NCBI GenBank assembly: GCA_963750935.1
Contig: CAVVSR010000018.1
Coordinates: forward strand, 186,001-250,000
Length of the DNA: 64,000 nucleotides
From: JACCXG01 sp963750935
GTDB taxonomy: Bacteria; Acidobacteriota; Vicinamibacteria; Vicinamibacterales; 2-12-FULL-66-21
Direction of reading: 5' to 3'
Below are positions 16,618 to 25,771 of the stretch, piece by piece. The translations under genes and the position numbers were made by a program. The notes under the pieces are model-generated. The model saw nothing but the letters and a program-made list of their open reading frames with translations. It was not told where the DNA came from and searched no databases. Position 1 is the first letter of the stretch. Every line of letters begins with the position of its first letter.

Positions 16618-17676
16618 ATGTCGATCGAGATGTCGCGTTATGTGAGCCTGAACGACGCTGACCTCCTGCGCGAGGTGCACAGCCTGTCTGGCCGCGAGCG
16701 CACGGCGACCGCACACCTGATCGCGGCGCTGAGCGAGCTGGACGCGCGGCGTCTGTATCTGCCCGAAGGCTGTTCGTCGCTCTTTACGTACTGCACGCAG
16801 GTGCTGCACCTGTCGGAGCATGCGGCGTACGGCCGCATCGAGGCCGCACGCGCCGCGCGCAAGTGGCCGGTCGTTCTCGAGCTGCTCGCGAACGGTTCGC
16901 TGCATCTCACCGCGGTCACGCTTCTGAGCCGGCACCTCACGACCGAGAATCACGAAGCGCTCCTCGCGGCAGCGCGCCACAAGAGCAAGCGCGAGATCGA
17001 GGAGATGGTGGCGGCGATCCGACCGCAGCCGGCAGTTCCGTCGAGCGTGCGGAAAGTGCCCCCATCCGCGACACCAACGCCTGAGGCTAGCCGCAGCGTG
17101 TCCTCTGCTGCAGCGAATGACAGCGACCAGTTACCGCCGCCCTGTAGTCTGGCGCCGCGCCGGGCGCCCGCTGCGGGCACACGGCACCTCGACATCACAC
17201 CGCTCGCGCCGGCACGATACAAAGTTCAGTTCACGGTGACGGGCGAGACGTATGGCAGGCTCCGCGAAGCGCAAGACCTGCTGCGTCACCGAATTCCGAA
17301 CGGTGACGTCAGTGGGATCTTCGATCGCGCCCTCACGCTCCTCCTGCATGAGCTGCACAGGACCAGGCACGCCGCGACCGACCGGCCTCGCGGCCCGTCG
17401 TCCGGCGCAACGACAGGCCGCCATATTCCGGCGGCAATCAAGCGGGTTGTCTGGGATCGCGACGAGGGTCGCTGTGCGTTCGTCGGGCAGGCAGGCCGCT
17501 GTGCGGAGCGCGGCTTCCTCGAGTATCACCACCTCGTCCCGTTCGCCGATGGCGGCCGAACGAGTGTGGACAACCTCGAGCTGCGCTGTCGCGCCCACAA
17601 TCGCTATGAAGCCGAGCGCTGGTTCGGCACCGGGGAGGAGGCTTATGTTCGCGAGGCCTCCTCAGGGTTCGGCTGA
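16618..17676 (+). CDS. HNH endonuclease domain protein
   Basis: 352 residues from the ATG at 16618 (MSIEMSRYVSLNDADLL). The N-terminal two thirds is helical and of the kind often attached to HNH domains in soil bacteria (LPEGCSSLFTYCTQVLHLSEHAAYGRIEAARAARKWP), followed by a low-complexity linker. The C-terminal HNH fold reads IKRVVWDRDEGRCAFVG, FLEYHHLVPFADGG and VDNLELRCRAHNRYEAE, with the paired His and the Asn/His metal site. Such proteins are common and may be intron- or mobile-element-like nucleases; the role here is unknown. Confidence 0.85.
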   Translation: MSIEMSRYVSLNDADLLREVHSLSGRERTATAHLIAALSELDARRLYLPEGCSSLFTYCTQVLHLSEHAAYGRIEAARAARKWPVVLELLANGSLHLTAVTLLSRHLTTENHEALLAAARHKSKREIEEMVAAIRPQPAVPSSVRKVPPSATPTPEASRSVSSAAANDSDQLPPPCSLAPRRAPAAGTRHLDITPLAPARYKVQFTVTGETYGRLREAQDLLRHRIPNGDVSGIFDRALTLLLHELHRTRHAATDRPRGPSSGATTGRHIPAAIKRVVWDRDEGRCAFVGQAGRCAERGFLEYHHLVPFADGGRTSVDNLELRCRAHNRYEAERWFGTGEEAYVREASSGFG

Positions 17677-17720
17677 AGGGTCGGGGGACCGTCAGTGGCC
17701 GCACGCCCGATACGTTCTTG

Positions 17721-17905
17721 GTCGTGCCCGTCGCGTCGTCGTGCCCGTCGCGTCGTCGTGCCCGTCGTGCCGTCGTGCCCGTCTGAGAGGCCGTCGGCCC
17801 GTTCGACGCAACTGCGGTCAGGCGCCGTCGCGCGGCCTGAGAGCGGCAACCCAAGCCACGAACACTACGGATCGTGCCGTTGTGCCCGTCTGAGAGGCCG
17901 TCGGC
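17721..17905. repeat. Tandem GTCGTGCCC-type repeats and a 24-base direct repeat
   Basis: In the 322-base gap after the HNH gene, a degenerate 9- to 17-base motif (GTCGTGCCCGTCGCGTC) is repeated from 17721 to about 17783. A 24-base sequence beginning GTGCCCGTCTGAGAGG occurs at 17775-17798 and again at 17882-17905. No gene is seen in the gap. Confidence 0.75.
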
Positions 17906-17938
17906 ACCGCGTCCCAGCGAACCGGGAATGCGGTGGCG

Positions 17939-17971
17939 AAAAAAGGGGCGACCTCGTGATGAGGCCGCCCC
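17939..17971 (-). terminator. Rho-independent terminator of the EF-hand gene
   Basis: On the minus strand GGGGCGGCCTC pairs with GAGGTCGCCCC (one mismatch) around a short ATCAC loop and is followed directly by TTTTTT. It lies 27 bases after the stop of the EF-hand/lectin gene. Confidence 0.85.
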
Positions 17972-17998
17972 TGGCAGGCGCGGAATCCCGGACTACGC

Positions 17999-19149
17999 TT
18001 ACCGCTGCACCGACACCATCACCCGGTACTGGCCGCGGTTGTCGTCGAAGTAGTCGTCGTTGACCGCGAGATACAGCCGCCCGCTGGCGTTCGCGGTGAA
18101 CGACTGCCGGCCGCCGGCGGCGATCGGGGCGGCGTCGGCGACACGCGCGATCAGCGCGCCGGCCGCGTGATCCGGCAGCGGCGACGAGTTGGCGCGGCGG
18201 CCGGTTCTCGACCCCGACGGCTCGGCTACGTCAGAGGCATTGCTGCTCAACGTCACCGTGCCGCTCGCCTCGATCGCGATGGTGTCGCCGTTGCGGACGT
18301 CGATGCCGGTGTCCACCCAGCCGCGCTGGGCTTCGACGATGACGGCCCGGCCGGAGGTGCCGACCGCGCCGCCGCGCCGCCGGTCGTGGAACTGAGCTCC
18401 GCGTTGGTGAGCTCACGCCGCGTCAGCTGGCCGTCGCCGTTCTGGTCCTGGCGCGCGAAGCTGCGGCGCGACCACTGCCATTCGTTCGGCGTAATCACCC
18501 GATCGTTGTTGGCGTCGAGCCCGCCGAACAGATCCGCCTGCTCGGCGTTGTCGCCGACGACCTCGGTGCGGCTCAACACGCCGTCGTTGTTGCGATCGAG
18601 CCAGTCGAAGGCGTCGCGGCTCGCGTGCCATTCGGCGCGCTCGACCCGGCCGTTGTTATTGGCATCGAGGTATTCGAAGCGATCCTCACGGTCGGCGTCG
18701 ACGTCACCGCTGAGGAACTCCGCGCGCGTCAGCGCGCCGTCGCCGTTGCGATCGGCACGGACGAACCCTTCCCGGTCGTAGAACCATTCGGCGCGCGCGA
18801 TGCGGCCGTCGCTGTTGCGATCGAGGTTCGTGAAGCCGCGATCGGTCCAGTTCCGGAACTCCGGCCGGCGCGTCTGGTCGTAGTCCTCTTCACCGAGCTC
18901 CCGCGCCGCGCCGACGCGCACCTCGTTGCCGGACAGCACGCCGTCGCCGTTCCAATCGTGCTGCCGGAACGACTGGTCGCTGCCCCGCCATTCCGCCCGC
19001 GACACGGCACCGTCGCGGTTCTGATCCATCGCCTGGAACCGGATCTGCGCCTGGCGCTGACCCTGCTCCGGTGGTGCCGCGTTCGCCGTCGCACTCAACA
19101 CTACTGGTAACCCGAGTAACACCGTCGTGACCCATGCTCGAGGTTTCAT
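17999..19149 (-). CDS. Secreted EF-hand protein with C-terminal PA-IL-like lectin-type domain (frameshifted)
   Basis: The start at 19149 gives a clean signal peptide (MKPRAWVTTVLLGLPVVLSATANA). Then come eight EF-hand-type calcium loops in a row, for example DQNRDGAVSRAE, DWNGDGVLSGNE, DRNSDGRIARAE, DANNNGRVERAE and DQNGDGQLTRRE. A frame change near 18370 joins this to about 110 residues: WVDTGIDVRNGDTIAIEASGTVTLSS, GALIARVADAAPIAAGG, GRLYLAVNDDYFDDNRGQYRVMV. That pattern is the galactose-binding PA-IL (LecA)-like fold. The protein probably acts outside the cell and depends on Ca2+. A terminator follows. Confidence 0.8.
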
Positions 19150-19353
19150 CGTTTTCCATGCCCCCTTCCTGAGGAGAAGGCAGGAACCATGCCGAGAGCC
19201 GGACGGCGTGTACACGACACCGCCTGTGCCTCAGCTTCGCGCGCTCGAGCCGGTCCCAGGGCTCAACTTTGCGCACGAGAGGCCGTACGTCATGGGATAA
19301 CCTCTGCCCCGCTGGTCGAGCCGGTCAGCGGGAGACGAAAGGACGCCGTCAGA

Positions 19354-19691
19354 TGCCGCCGAGACCCGTCGTTGCCGTCGTGTTGGCCTTCATCCTTGGT
19401 GGCGGACGCGCCCAAGTCGACCTGGACGGGACGCTGCTGGCGTTCTGGATCGCCGTTGGCGTCGCGCTCGGCATCGGCCTGACGCTCGCGCAGGCCAGAG
19501 TCGCGGGGGCGCTGTACGGCGCGGGGCTGGGGTTCTCCTCAACCGTCTACGGCTACCGCGGCGGGCTGCTGTTCGTGGAACGCCTCCTCGAGGTCATCGC
19601 CGGCGTCGCCATCGGCGCGGCAGTGGGCGCGGCCGTCTGCTGTCTCGGCGCGTTCCTGAGCGCCAGATACATGCCCGACCGGCGGGCCTAA
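19354..19691 (+). CDS. Small integral membrane protein, unknown function
   Basis: 112 residues from the ATG at 19354, with a purine-rich GGGAGACGAAAGGA about 10 bases upstream. Three hydrophobic segments (about 5-17, 27-48 and 79-100) are rich in Gly and Ala. No known family is recognised. A longer upstream start is possible but adds Arg/Thr-rich sequence lacking support. It precedes the padR-permease unit. Confidence 0.6.
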
Positions 19692-19720
19692 GCGCGCCGC
19701 GATACGACGAGGTACTAGAC

Positions 19721-19744
19721 AATCTCCTACCACGGTAGTAGATT
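19721..19744 (+). promoter_or_regulatory. PadR operator palindrome
   Basis: AATCTCCTAC (19721-19730), spacer CACG, GTAGTAGATT (19735-19744): arms complementary at 9 of 10 positions. It lies 11 bases upstream of the padR start codon at 19756. Position and symmetry indicate autorepression of the padR-permease unit. Confidence 0.65.
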
Positions 19745-19755
19745 GCCTCCCACCT

Positions 19756-20094
19756 ATGGCGAAGACCCGTCACAAGCCGGAGCTCCTGCCCGGCACGCTC
19801 GACCTCCTGATCCTCCGCACCCTGGTCTGGGGCCCGCAGCACGGCCACGGCATCGGCGTCGCCATCCGCGCCAGCTCCGACGAGGTCCTCAACATCGACC
19901 ACGGCTCGCTCTACCCCGCCCTGCATCGGCTCGAGCGCGCCGGATGGGTGGACGCGGAATGGGGTCTCTCGGACAACAAGCAGCGGGCCAAGTTCTACCG
20001 CATCACCGCCGTCGGCCGGCGGCAGCTGACGGTCGAGCGCACGCGATGGAGCCGCCTCGCCGCGGCGGTCGCGAAAGTCCTCGGCCCGGCTTAG
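19756..20094 (+). CDS. PadR family transcriptional regulator
   Basis: 112 residues, the usual size of the short PadR class. The winged helix includes LLPGTLDLLILRTLVWGPQHGHGI and the signature IDHGSLYPALHRLERAGWV, then the wing QRAKFYRITAVGRRQL. The sequence up to the C-terminus supplies the dimer helix. It lies 51 bases upstream of an ADOP-type permease, the standard acidobacterial pairing, and probably represses both through the palindrome before it. Confidence 0.93.
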   Translation: MAKTRHKPELLPGTLDLLILRTLVWGPQHGHGIGVAIRASSDEVLNIDHGSLYPALHRLERAGWVDAEWGLSDNKQRAKFYRITAVGRRQLTVERTRWSRLAAAVAKVLGPA

Positions 20095-20145
20095 GCGCGC
20101 CCCTCGGATCGTAGCACAGTCAACGCGGATCAGGGAGAACAGACC

Positions 20146-22805
20146 ATGTGGCGCCGACTGCGGAAACTGCTCGACCGCGCACTGCTTCGCCGGACGCGCA
20201 GGGATCAGGACATCGACGACGAGATCCGGTTCCACCTCGCGGAGGAAGCGCGGCTGCAGGCGGAGCGAGGCCTGACGCCGGGCGAGGCGCGCGGCGCGGC
20301 AGGACGCGCCTTCGGCAACGTCGCGCGGGCGAAGGAAGACACGCGCGCGGTCTGGGTCTCGACCAGGCTCGAGCAGCTCGCGCAGGATCTCCGCTTCGGC
20401 TTCCGCATCCTGACCTCGTCTCCGGCGCTGAGTGCGACGGCGGTGATCCTGATTGCCGTCGTGATCGGCGGCAACACGACGGTCTTCTCGATTGCCCACG
20501 GCATCATCACCAAGCCGGCCCCGGGCGTGCACGCGACCGGGATCGCCACCGTTCAGCTGGATCGGCGAGCGGGGTGACGTCGAGACGCACGCCGGCTATC
20601 CCGTCTACGCACACTTCCTCGAGCACAGCTCCAGGCTGGCGTCGGTGGCGGCGTTCGACGGCCAGCGCGTGACGCTGACGCACGACAACGGCAGCTACGC
20701 GGTTCGCGTCGGCATCGTCTCGCCGAACTACTTCGACACGCTGGGCGTGCGCCTGGTGAAAGGCCGCGGCTTCACCGCTGACGAAGCCCAGGGCGGCCGG
20801 TCGGGGTTTGGCGTCGTCGTGGCGCACCACCTCTGGCAGAACGCGTTTCAGAGCGTCGACAACCTGGCCAGCGCCCGCCTGGCCGTGAACGGGCAACCAG
20901 CGACCATCGTCGGCGTCGCCGGCCGCGGATTTCCGCGGCGCCTGGCTGGCCGAGCTCGCCGACATCTGGGTGCCGCTCGATGGACAGTTCCGCCAATGGC
21001 TTCAGCCCAACCGATCGGGAGTCGCGGTCGCGATGTTCGGCCTGCTGGCGCCGGGCGCGTCGCTGGCGGAAGCGCAGTCCGAGATCTCGGCATTGTGGTC
21101 GGGCTTTCAGCGCGCGAACCCCGAGGTGAACCAGCAGCTGAAGGTCCGCCTGGTGCCGTACTCGGCGACCGCGGGCGGGAACAGCATCGTCTCGATGCAG
21201 GGGACGCGGATGCTGGCGATCTTCTCGGTGGTCACGCTGATGACGATCGCGATCGTCTGCGCCAACGTGGCGAACCTGCTGATCGCCCGCGCCGTCGTGC
21301 GCCAGCGCGAGGTCGCGCTGCGCCAGTCGCTCGGCGCGTCGCGCGGGCGCATCGTCCGGAGCCTGCTCGCGGAGGGTCTGGCGCTGTCGGTCGTAGCCTG
21401 GCTGGCCGCGTGCCTGTTTGCCTGGTTCGTTTCCAGGAGCGTGGTCAGCTGGCTCGCGCCGATGGCGCAGGGCGAGGTGGTCATGCCGGACCTGACGCCC
21501 GACTGGACCGTCGTCGGATATGCGCTCCTGCTGGCGCTCATCTGCACGCTCGTCGTCACGCTGGCGCCGGCGCTGCGCACGTGGCGGCAACAGCTCCTGC
21601 CGCTGCTGAAGGTCGGCGAGCAGAGCGTGGTGCAGTCCCGCTCGAAGCTCTCGAGCGGCCTGGTGGTGCTGCAGCTGGCGTTTTCGGTCGTGCTGCTGAC
21701 CAGCGCCGGACTTGCCTACCGATCGCTCTCGCTCGAAGACAGCCTCGACGTGGGCTTCGACATCCGCCACATCCTGATGGCCACGGTCAACACGTCCGGC
21801 AGCACGAGCGACGCCGCGGCGAACGGTGTGCTGATCGAGGGACTGCGTGAACGGCTCGAACGGCTGCCTGGAGTCACGGGACTCTCCTATGCCCCCGGTG
21901 GGCGGCTTTCGAGGTGGATGGAGTATCCGCTGCGACCGGATGCCAACGCGCCGCCGGTGCTGGCGGCAGCCAACCGCGTGGCTCCGGGGTTGTTCTCCGC
22001 GTTTGGCGTGCCGTTCATCGCCGGAGTGGATTTCACGCCCGGCGCCTCCAGGGGTGGGCCAACGGCTATCGTCACGCAGCAGCTCGCCCAGCTGTTGTGG
22101 CCCGGTGAATCGGCGCTCGGCAAGACGCTGATCGCGGGACCGCCCGAGCGGCGGGTCGAGGCGCAGGTCATCGGCGTGGTGGCCGATGCGTACTTCACCG
22201 GCCGCGTGAGGGCGTCGGGGCCCCGCTATGTGTTCTTCGCATACGGGGACAGTCCGATGCCAGGTGGCGAAACGACGTTCTACCTCCGTCACAGCGGATC
22301 GCGGGATGCGGCGGCGCCGGCCCTCGCCAGGGCGCTTCGAGAAGTGGATCCTCGCGTCGCCATCGCGAGCGTGCGCTCGCTCGAGAGCTATGTCGCGAGC
22401 GAAGTGATGCCGCTCTGGATCCTCGCGTTCCTGCTGACGGCCTTCGCCGGCGGGTCGCTGTTCATCGCCGCGATCGGTCAGTACGCGGTCGTGGCGTTCG
22501 ATGGGCGGCGGAGGAGCCGGGAGTTCGGCGTGCGTATCGCGCTCGGCGCCTCGTCGCAGCAGCTGATTCGGTCGGTCGTCGGCGAGAGCTTCCGGCTGAC
22601 GCTGGTCGGCCTCGGTCTCGGGTTCGCGCTGAGCGTCGCGGTCGGCAGCGGGCTGGCGCGCGTGCTCTACGGCATCACCGCCACCGATCCGCTCACCTAC
22701 GTCAGCGTGTTCCTGCTGCTGGCGGCCGCGTCACTGCTGGCCAGCTACCTGCCGGCGCGCCGGGCGGCCACGACCGACCCGATGCTGGTGCTGCGGACCG
22801 AGTAA
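20146..22805 (+). CDS. ADOP-type ABC transporter permease (MacB/FtsX-like), two frameshifts
   Basis: The reconstructed product is about 885 residues. The N-terminal PadR-associated segment reads RDQDIDDEIRFHLAEEARLQAERGLTPGEAR. A first TM follows (ALSATAVILIAVVIGG), then a periplasmic MacB core, FtsX TMs (LMTIAIVCANVANLLIARAVVRQREVALRQSLGASRGRIVRS), a second core, and final TMs with RRRSREFGVRIALGASSQQLIRSVVGES. Frame changes fall near 20560 and 20935. ADOP permeases have no fused ATPase and are thought to export or sense antimicrobial compounds. It is the second gene of the padR operon. Confidence 0.88.
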
Positions 22806-22816
22806 CCGCCGCGGGG

Positions 22817-23788
22817 CTAGCGGGCCGCGGCCTGGCGCACGCGGACGTAGTCGATTTCCATCCGCTGCGGCCAGATGGTGTCGTCGACTCCCTTCTGTCC
22901 GCCCCAGTTGCCGCCCACCGCGATGTTCAGCAGGAGACGGAAGTCCCGATCGAACGGCCAGTGCCGCCAGTCCGCGTCGGGGCTGGTCAACCGTTCGTTG
23001 CGAAACGCAAAGTACTGGCGATCGTCGACGAAGGCGCGAATCTCCTCGGGCGTCCACTCGATCGCGTAGACGTGGAAGGCATCCTGCGCGTCGGGCACCG
23101 TGATCCGCGCACTGCGATGCGTGCGATCGACGTGGTTGTATGCGCGCGTGTGGACCGAGGCGTGCACCACGTTGGGGTCGAAGCCGACGTGCTCCATGAT
23201 GTCGATCTCGCCGTTGTCGGGCCATCCGCCCTTCGCGTAGGTCCCGCGCAGCGGCAGCATCCAGATCGCCGGCCATGAACCGCGGCCGCGCGGCAGCTTC
23301 GCGCGGACCTCGATGCGGCCGTGCGTCCACGCCTCACGCGAGTTGAGCCGGGCCGAGGTATAGCGCTTGCCCTCCCAGTCCTCCTTGCGCGCCTCGACGA
23401 TCAGCATGCCGCGCTCGACGCGCGCGTTCTCGCTGCGGCCGTCGGTGTAGAACTGCAGCTCGCGGTTGCCCCACCCGTTGCCGCCGACTTCATAGCGCCA
23501 CTTCACCGGATCGGGCGGGCCGTCCTTGTCGAACTCGTCGGCCCAGACGGTGCGCCACGCGTCCACGTTCGACGCCTGCTCGGGCGCCGGCCTGGCCTGC
23601 GCCTCGAGCTCGGCGAACCGCGGCCGCTTGGGACCAGCCTGACGGCCTCCGGGCGCCTGTGCACGCGGCGCTGCCGCGGCCAGCACCACGAGTGCGACCA
23701 GCAGACCGAGCGGCCCCGGCTTCAGAAGACGTCGCACGCCAACTCCCACGCGGGCATCATCGCACGCACCGGAGATACAGTAGTTCAT
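22817..23788 (-). CDS. Glycoside hydrolase family 16 (endo-beta-1,3(4)-glucanase)
   Basis: Up to 323 residues. A GTG at about 23749 may be the real start, since it leads straight into the signal peptide (RRLLKPGPLGLLVALVVLAAAA). The GH16 jelly-roll is clear: WADEFDKDGPPDPVKWRYEVGG, RGSWPAIWMLP, and the catalytic motif E-I-D-I-M-E (nucleophile and acid/base Glu), then HVYAIEWTPEEIRAFVDD and LLLNIAVGGNWGG. It hydrolyses laminarin- or lichenan-type beta-glucans outside the cell. It converges with the permease gene, 11 bases apart. Confidence 0.92.
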   Translation of the reverse strand: MNYCISGACDDARVGVGVRRLLKPGPLGLLVALVVLAAAAPRAQAPGGRQAGPKRPRFAELEAQARPAPEQASNVDAWRTVWADEFDKDGPPDPVKWRYEVGGNGWGNRELQFYTDGRSENARVERGMLIVEARKEDWEGKRYTSARLNSREAWTHGRIEVRAKLPRGRGSWPAIWMLPLRGTYAKGGWPDNGEIDIMEHVGFDPNVVHASVHTRAYNHVDRTHRSARITVPDAQDAFHVYAIEWTPEEIRAFVDDRQYFAFRNERLTSPDADWRHWPFDRDFRLLLNIAVGGNWGGQKGVDDTIWPQRMEIDYVRVRQAAAR

Positions 23789-23835
23789 AGGGACTATTGA
23801 CCGTAGCGCCGACCGTGCCTAGGATTTCCGCTCCG

Positions 23836-25128
23836 ATGACCTCGACCAGCGTTGCGCGGCCGGCCCCCTCCCTGCGCACCGCGCCGTATCTCCTGTGCAT
23901 GCTGGTCGGCCTGGGCGGTCTCTTCTACGGCGTCACCGGCCCCCTCCTCAGCAACTTCGTCCCGTTGCTCGTCCGCGATGCGCTCGGGGATCAGCGCACG
24001 CTGATCGGGGTCGTGATGGCTATCGACAACGTGCTGTTGCTCCTGCTGGTGCCGTGGGCGGGCGCCGCGTCGGACCGGGCCAGCGCCCGCGGCCGCAGCC
24101 GGCTGCCGCTCGCCCTGGCCGGGCTCGTGCTGTCCGCCGCCGGCATGGCGCTCTTCCCCTCGTCCGCGCGACTCGGGGTCGTCGGCGTCATTGCCGCGAT
24201 GATCGTGCTGTATTCGGGGATCAATGTGTTCCGGTCGCCGTTCCAGGCACTGGTCGCCGACTTGATCCCGTCGCGCTACCGATCGCTCGCGACCGGTTCG
24301 GTCACCTTCCAGATGTGCGTCGGCGCCATCGTCTTTCTGATGCTCGGGCGTATGCTCGGCATGGCGCCGGCCTTCTTCATTGCCGCCGCGTCCGTGCTCG
24401 ATCATCGCCGCGGTCTTTGCGCTCCGGCTGCACGACAATTCAGCGACGTCAGCGACGTCAGCGACGTCAGCGACGTCAGCGCGCCGGCAGCGTCGGCAAC
24501 CGAAGCCAGCTACCGCTCGCTGATCGATGCGGTCTGGTCCACCGTGCGCGGCGTCGTTCCGGGAATGCGTAACGTCTTCCTCGCCACGCTGCTGGTGCAG
24601 CTCACCTTTCAGACGTTCACGACGTGGTACGCGCTGCACGGCACCGAGCGGTTCGGGGTCACGCCGGAAGACGTCACGATTGGATTCATCGCCTGGGCGG
24701 TCGGCGGCATGATCGGCGCCCTCCCCGCGGGCATGATCGGCGTGCGCATCGGCCGGCGGAACGCGATGCTGCTCGGCTTCGGCCTCATGGGCGCCTGCCT
24801 GCTCGCGCTCGATCGGGTCACGTCCATGAGCCAGGCCACGCCGTTGCTCGCGCTGGCGGCCGCGAGTTGGACGTTGCCGAGCGTGAACGCCTACCCGCTG
24901 TTCGTCGAGCCGGTCCCGCGCCAGCAGCGGGGTGTCCTCGCGGCGCTGTACCTGCTCTCCATGGCCTTCGGCGGCGCAATCGGCGATCCGCTGAACGGCG
25001 CCGTCTTCGACTTGTTCGAGGGGTATCGGCCGCTCTTCCTGATGATGACGACCTACACGGCGCTGGCGTTCGTCGCGGTGCTCTCCGTACCGCGCGGCGC
25101 CGGCGAGGCGGACACCGGATCGGTGTGA
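23836..25128 (+). CDS. Major facilitator superfamily transporter
   Basis: About 430 residues from the ATG at 23836 (a TTG at 23797 is possible), with some 11-12 hydrophobic helices. The cytoplasmic loop 2-3 reads WAGAASDRASARGRSRLP, and a long central loop separates the two six-helix bundles. Topology and the last helices (LYLLSMAFGGAIGDPLNGAVF) resemble sugar/cation symporter-like MFS proteins. At 24391-24480 the printed frame reads a non-hydrophobic stretch while another frame reads CSIIAAVFALRLHDN, so a pair of compensating indels probably flanks that part. The substrate is unknown. Confidence 0.85.
   Translation: MTSTSVARPAPSLRTAPYLLCMLVGLGGLFYGVTGPLLSNFVPLLVRDALGDQRTLIGVVMAIDNVLLLLLVPWAGAASDRASARGRSRLPLALAGLVLSAAGMALFPSSARLGVVGVIAAMIVLYSGINVFRSPFQALVADLIPSRYRSLATGSVTFQMCVGAIVFLMLGRMLGMAPAFFIAAASVLDHRRGLCAPAARQFSDVSDVSDVSDVSAPAASATEASYRSLIDAVWSTVRGVVPGMRNVFLATLLVQLTFQTFTTWYALHGTERFGVTPEDVTIGFIAWAVGGMIGALPAGMIGVRIGRRNAMLLGFGLMGACLLALDRVTSMSQATPLLALAAASWTLPSVNAYPLFVEPVPRQQRGVLAALYLLSMAFGGAIGDPLNGAVFDLFEGYRPLFLMMTTYTALAFVAVLSVPRGAGEADTGSV
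24441..24479 (+). repeat. In-gene tandem repeat, CAGCGACGT x4
   Basis: Four exact copies of a 9-base unit plus a partial copy, inside the central loop region of the MFS gene. It codes (Ser-Asp-Val)n in the printed frame or (Ala-Thr-Ser)n in the frame that keeps the helix before it intact. Confidence 0.95.
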
Positions 25129-25146
25129 TGACAGAGGAGATGACGA

Positions 25147-25326
25147 ATGGCAAGTGAGGCGACCGTCGCGAACCAGAAACTGATCCTGGCCAACCAGCGC
25201 AAGATTCTCGCGAATCAGAAACGCATCGAGGCCAACCAGACGAAGCTGGACAAGCTGCTTCGCAACCAGCAGAAGCTCGATCAGATCATCGCCAACCAGA
25301 AGAAGATCCTGGCCCGGCTGCCCTGA
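25147..25326 (+). CDS. 59-residue coiled-coil microprotein with repeated A-N-Q-K motifs
   Basis: ATG at 25147 with GAGGAGATG 10-18 bases upstream; stop at 25324-25326. The protein is one amphipathic helix built from near-repeats: VANQKLILANQRKILANQ, KRIEANQTKLDKLLRNQQ, KLDQIIANQKKILARL. Asn-Gln recurs every seven residues, with Ile/Leu at heptad core positions, so it should form a parallel coiled-coil oligomer. It lies 18 bases after the MFS gene and probably shares its transcript. The function is unknown. Confidence 0.75.
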   Translation: MASEATVANQKLILANQRKILANQKRIEANQTKLDKLLRNQQKLDQIIANQKKILARLP

Positions 25327-25375
25327 CCCCGGCGAGCTGGCTGAGGCGCCAACCACCCGTGGCGGCACGAACTCC

Positions 25376-25570
25376 ATGAACATCGTCCGCGTCGTCATCT
25401 CGATGTTCCTTGGCCTCCTGATCGTCGTCGCGGCGACGGGCTGGAGATGGGTCGGGAGCCATCAGGCGGCGGCACAGGCCACGGCCAGCCGTGTCGTGCT
25501 GACGCTGTGCATCGCGGCGGGAGTGGCAGGGCTGACGCTGCTCTGGCGCGCAGAGCGCCCCGGTCGCTGA
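25376..25570 (+). CDS. Small membrane protein, 64 aa
   Basis: MNIVRVVISMFLGLLIVVAATGW forms a first TM and ASRVVLTLCIAAGVAGLTLLW a second, joined by a short polar loop. No family is recognised. It follows the microprotein by 49 bases on the same strand. The gap after it (25571-25771) shows no gene. Confidence 0.5.
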   Translation: MNIVRVVISMFLGLLIVVAATGWRWVGSHQAAAQATASRVVLTLCIAAGVAGLTLLWRAERPGR

Positions 25571-25771
25571 GGGACTAGCCGCCAACCCAAAATGCAGCAC
25601 GGCGGCTCCGCAGGCCAGCCGGCGTGCGTGGCCGCCAATGCTATGCGCAGGGCGGCGCCGTACGCACTAACCCGAATCGATTAGGGCTCTTGCGGGGCCT
25701 CGCCGCGCGCTTGCCATGCGCGTTTCGGACGCGTAGAGTAGCCGCATCGACCCACTCACAGGCAGCTGAAC

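Noticed and set aside
16191..16619. 142-codon minus-strand frame between the tRNA and the HNH gene
   Set aside because: It begins inside the HNH start region, overlaps the 5' end of the tRNA, and has no recognisable fold.
17721..17783. GTCGTGCCC tandem repeat as part of a coding region
   Set aside because: It lies after the HNH stop and no reading frame through it has a start, ribosome binding site or plausible composition.
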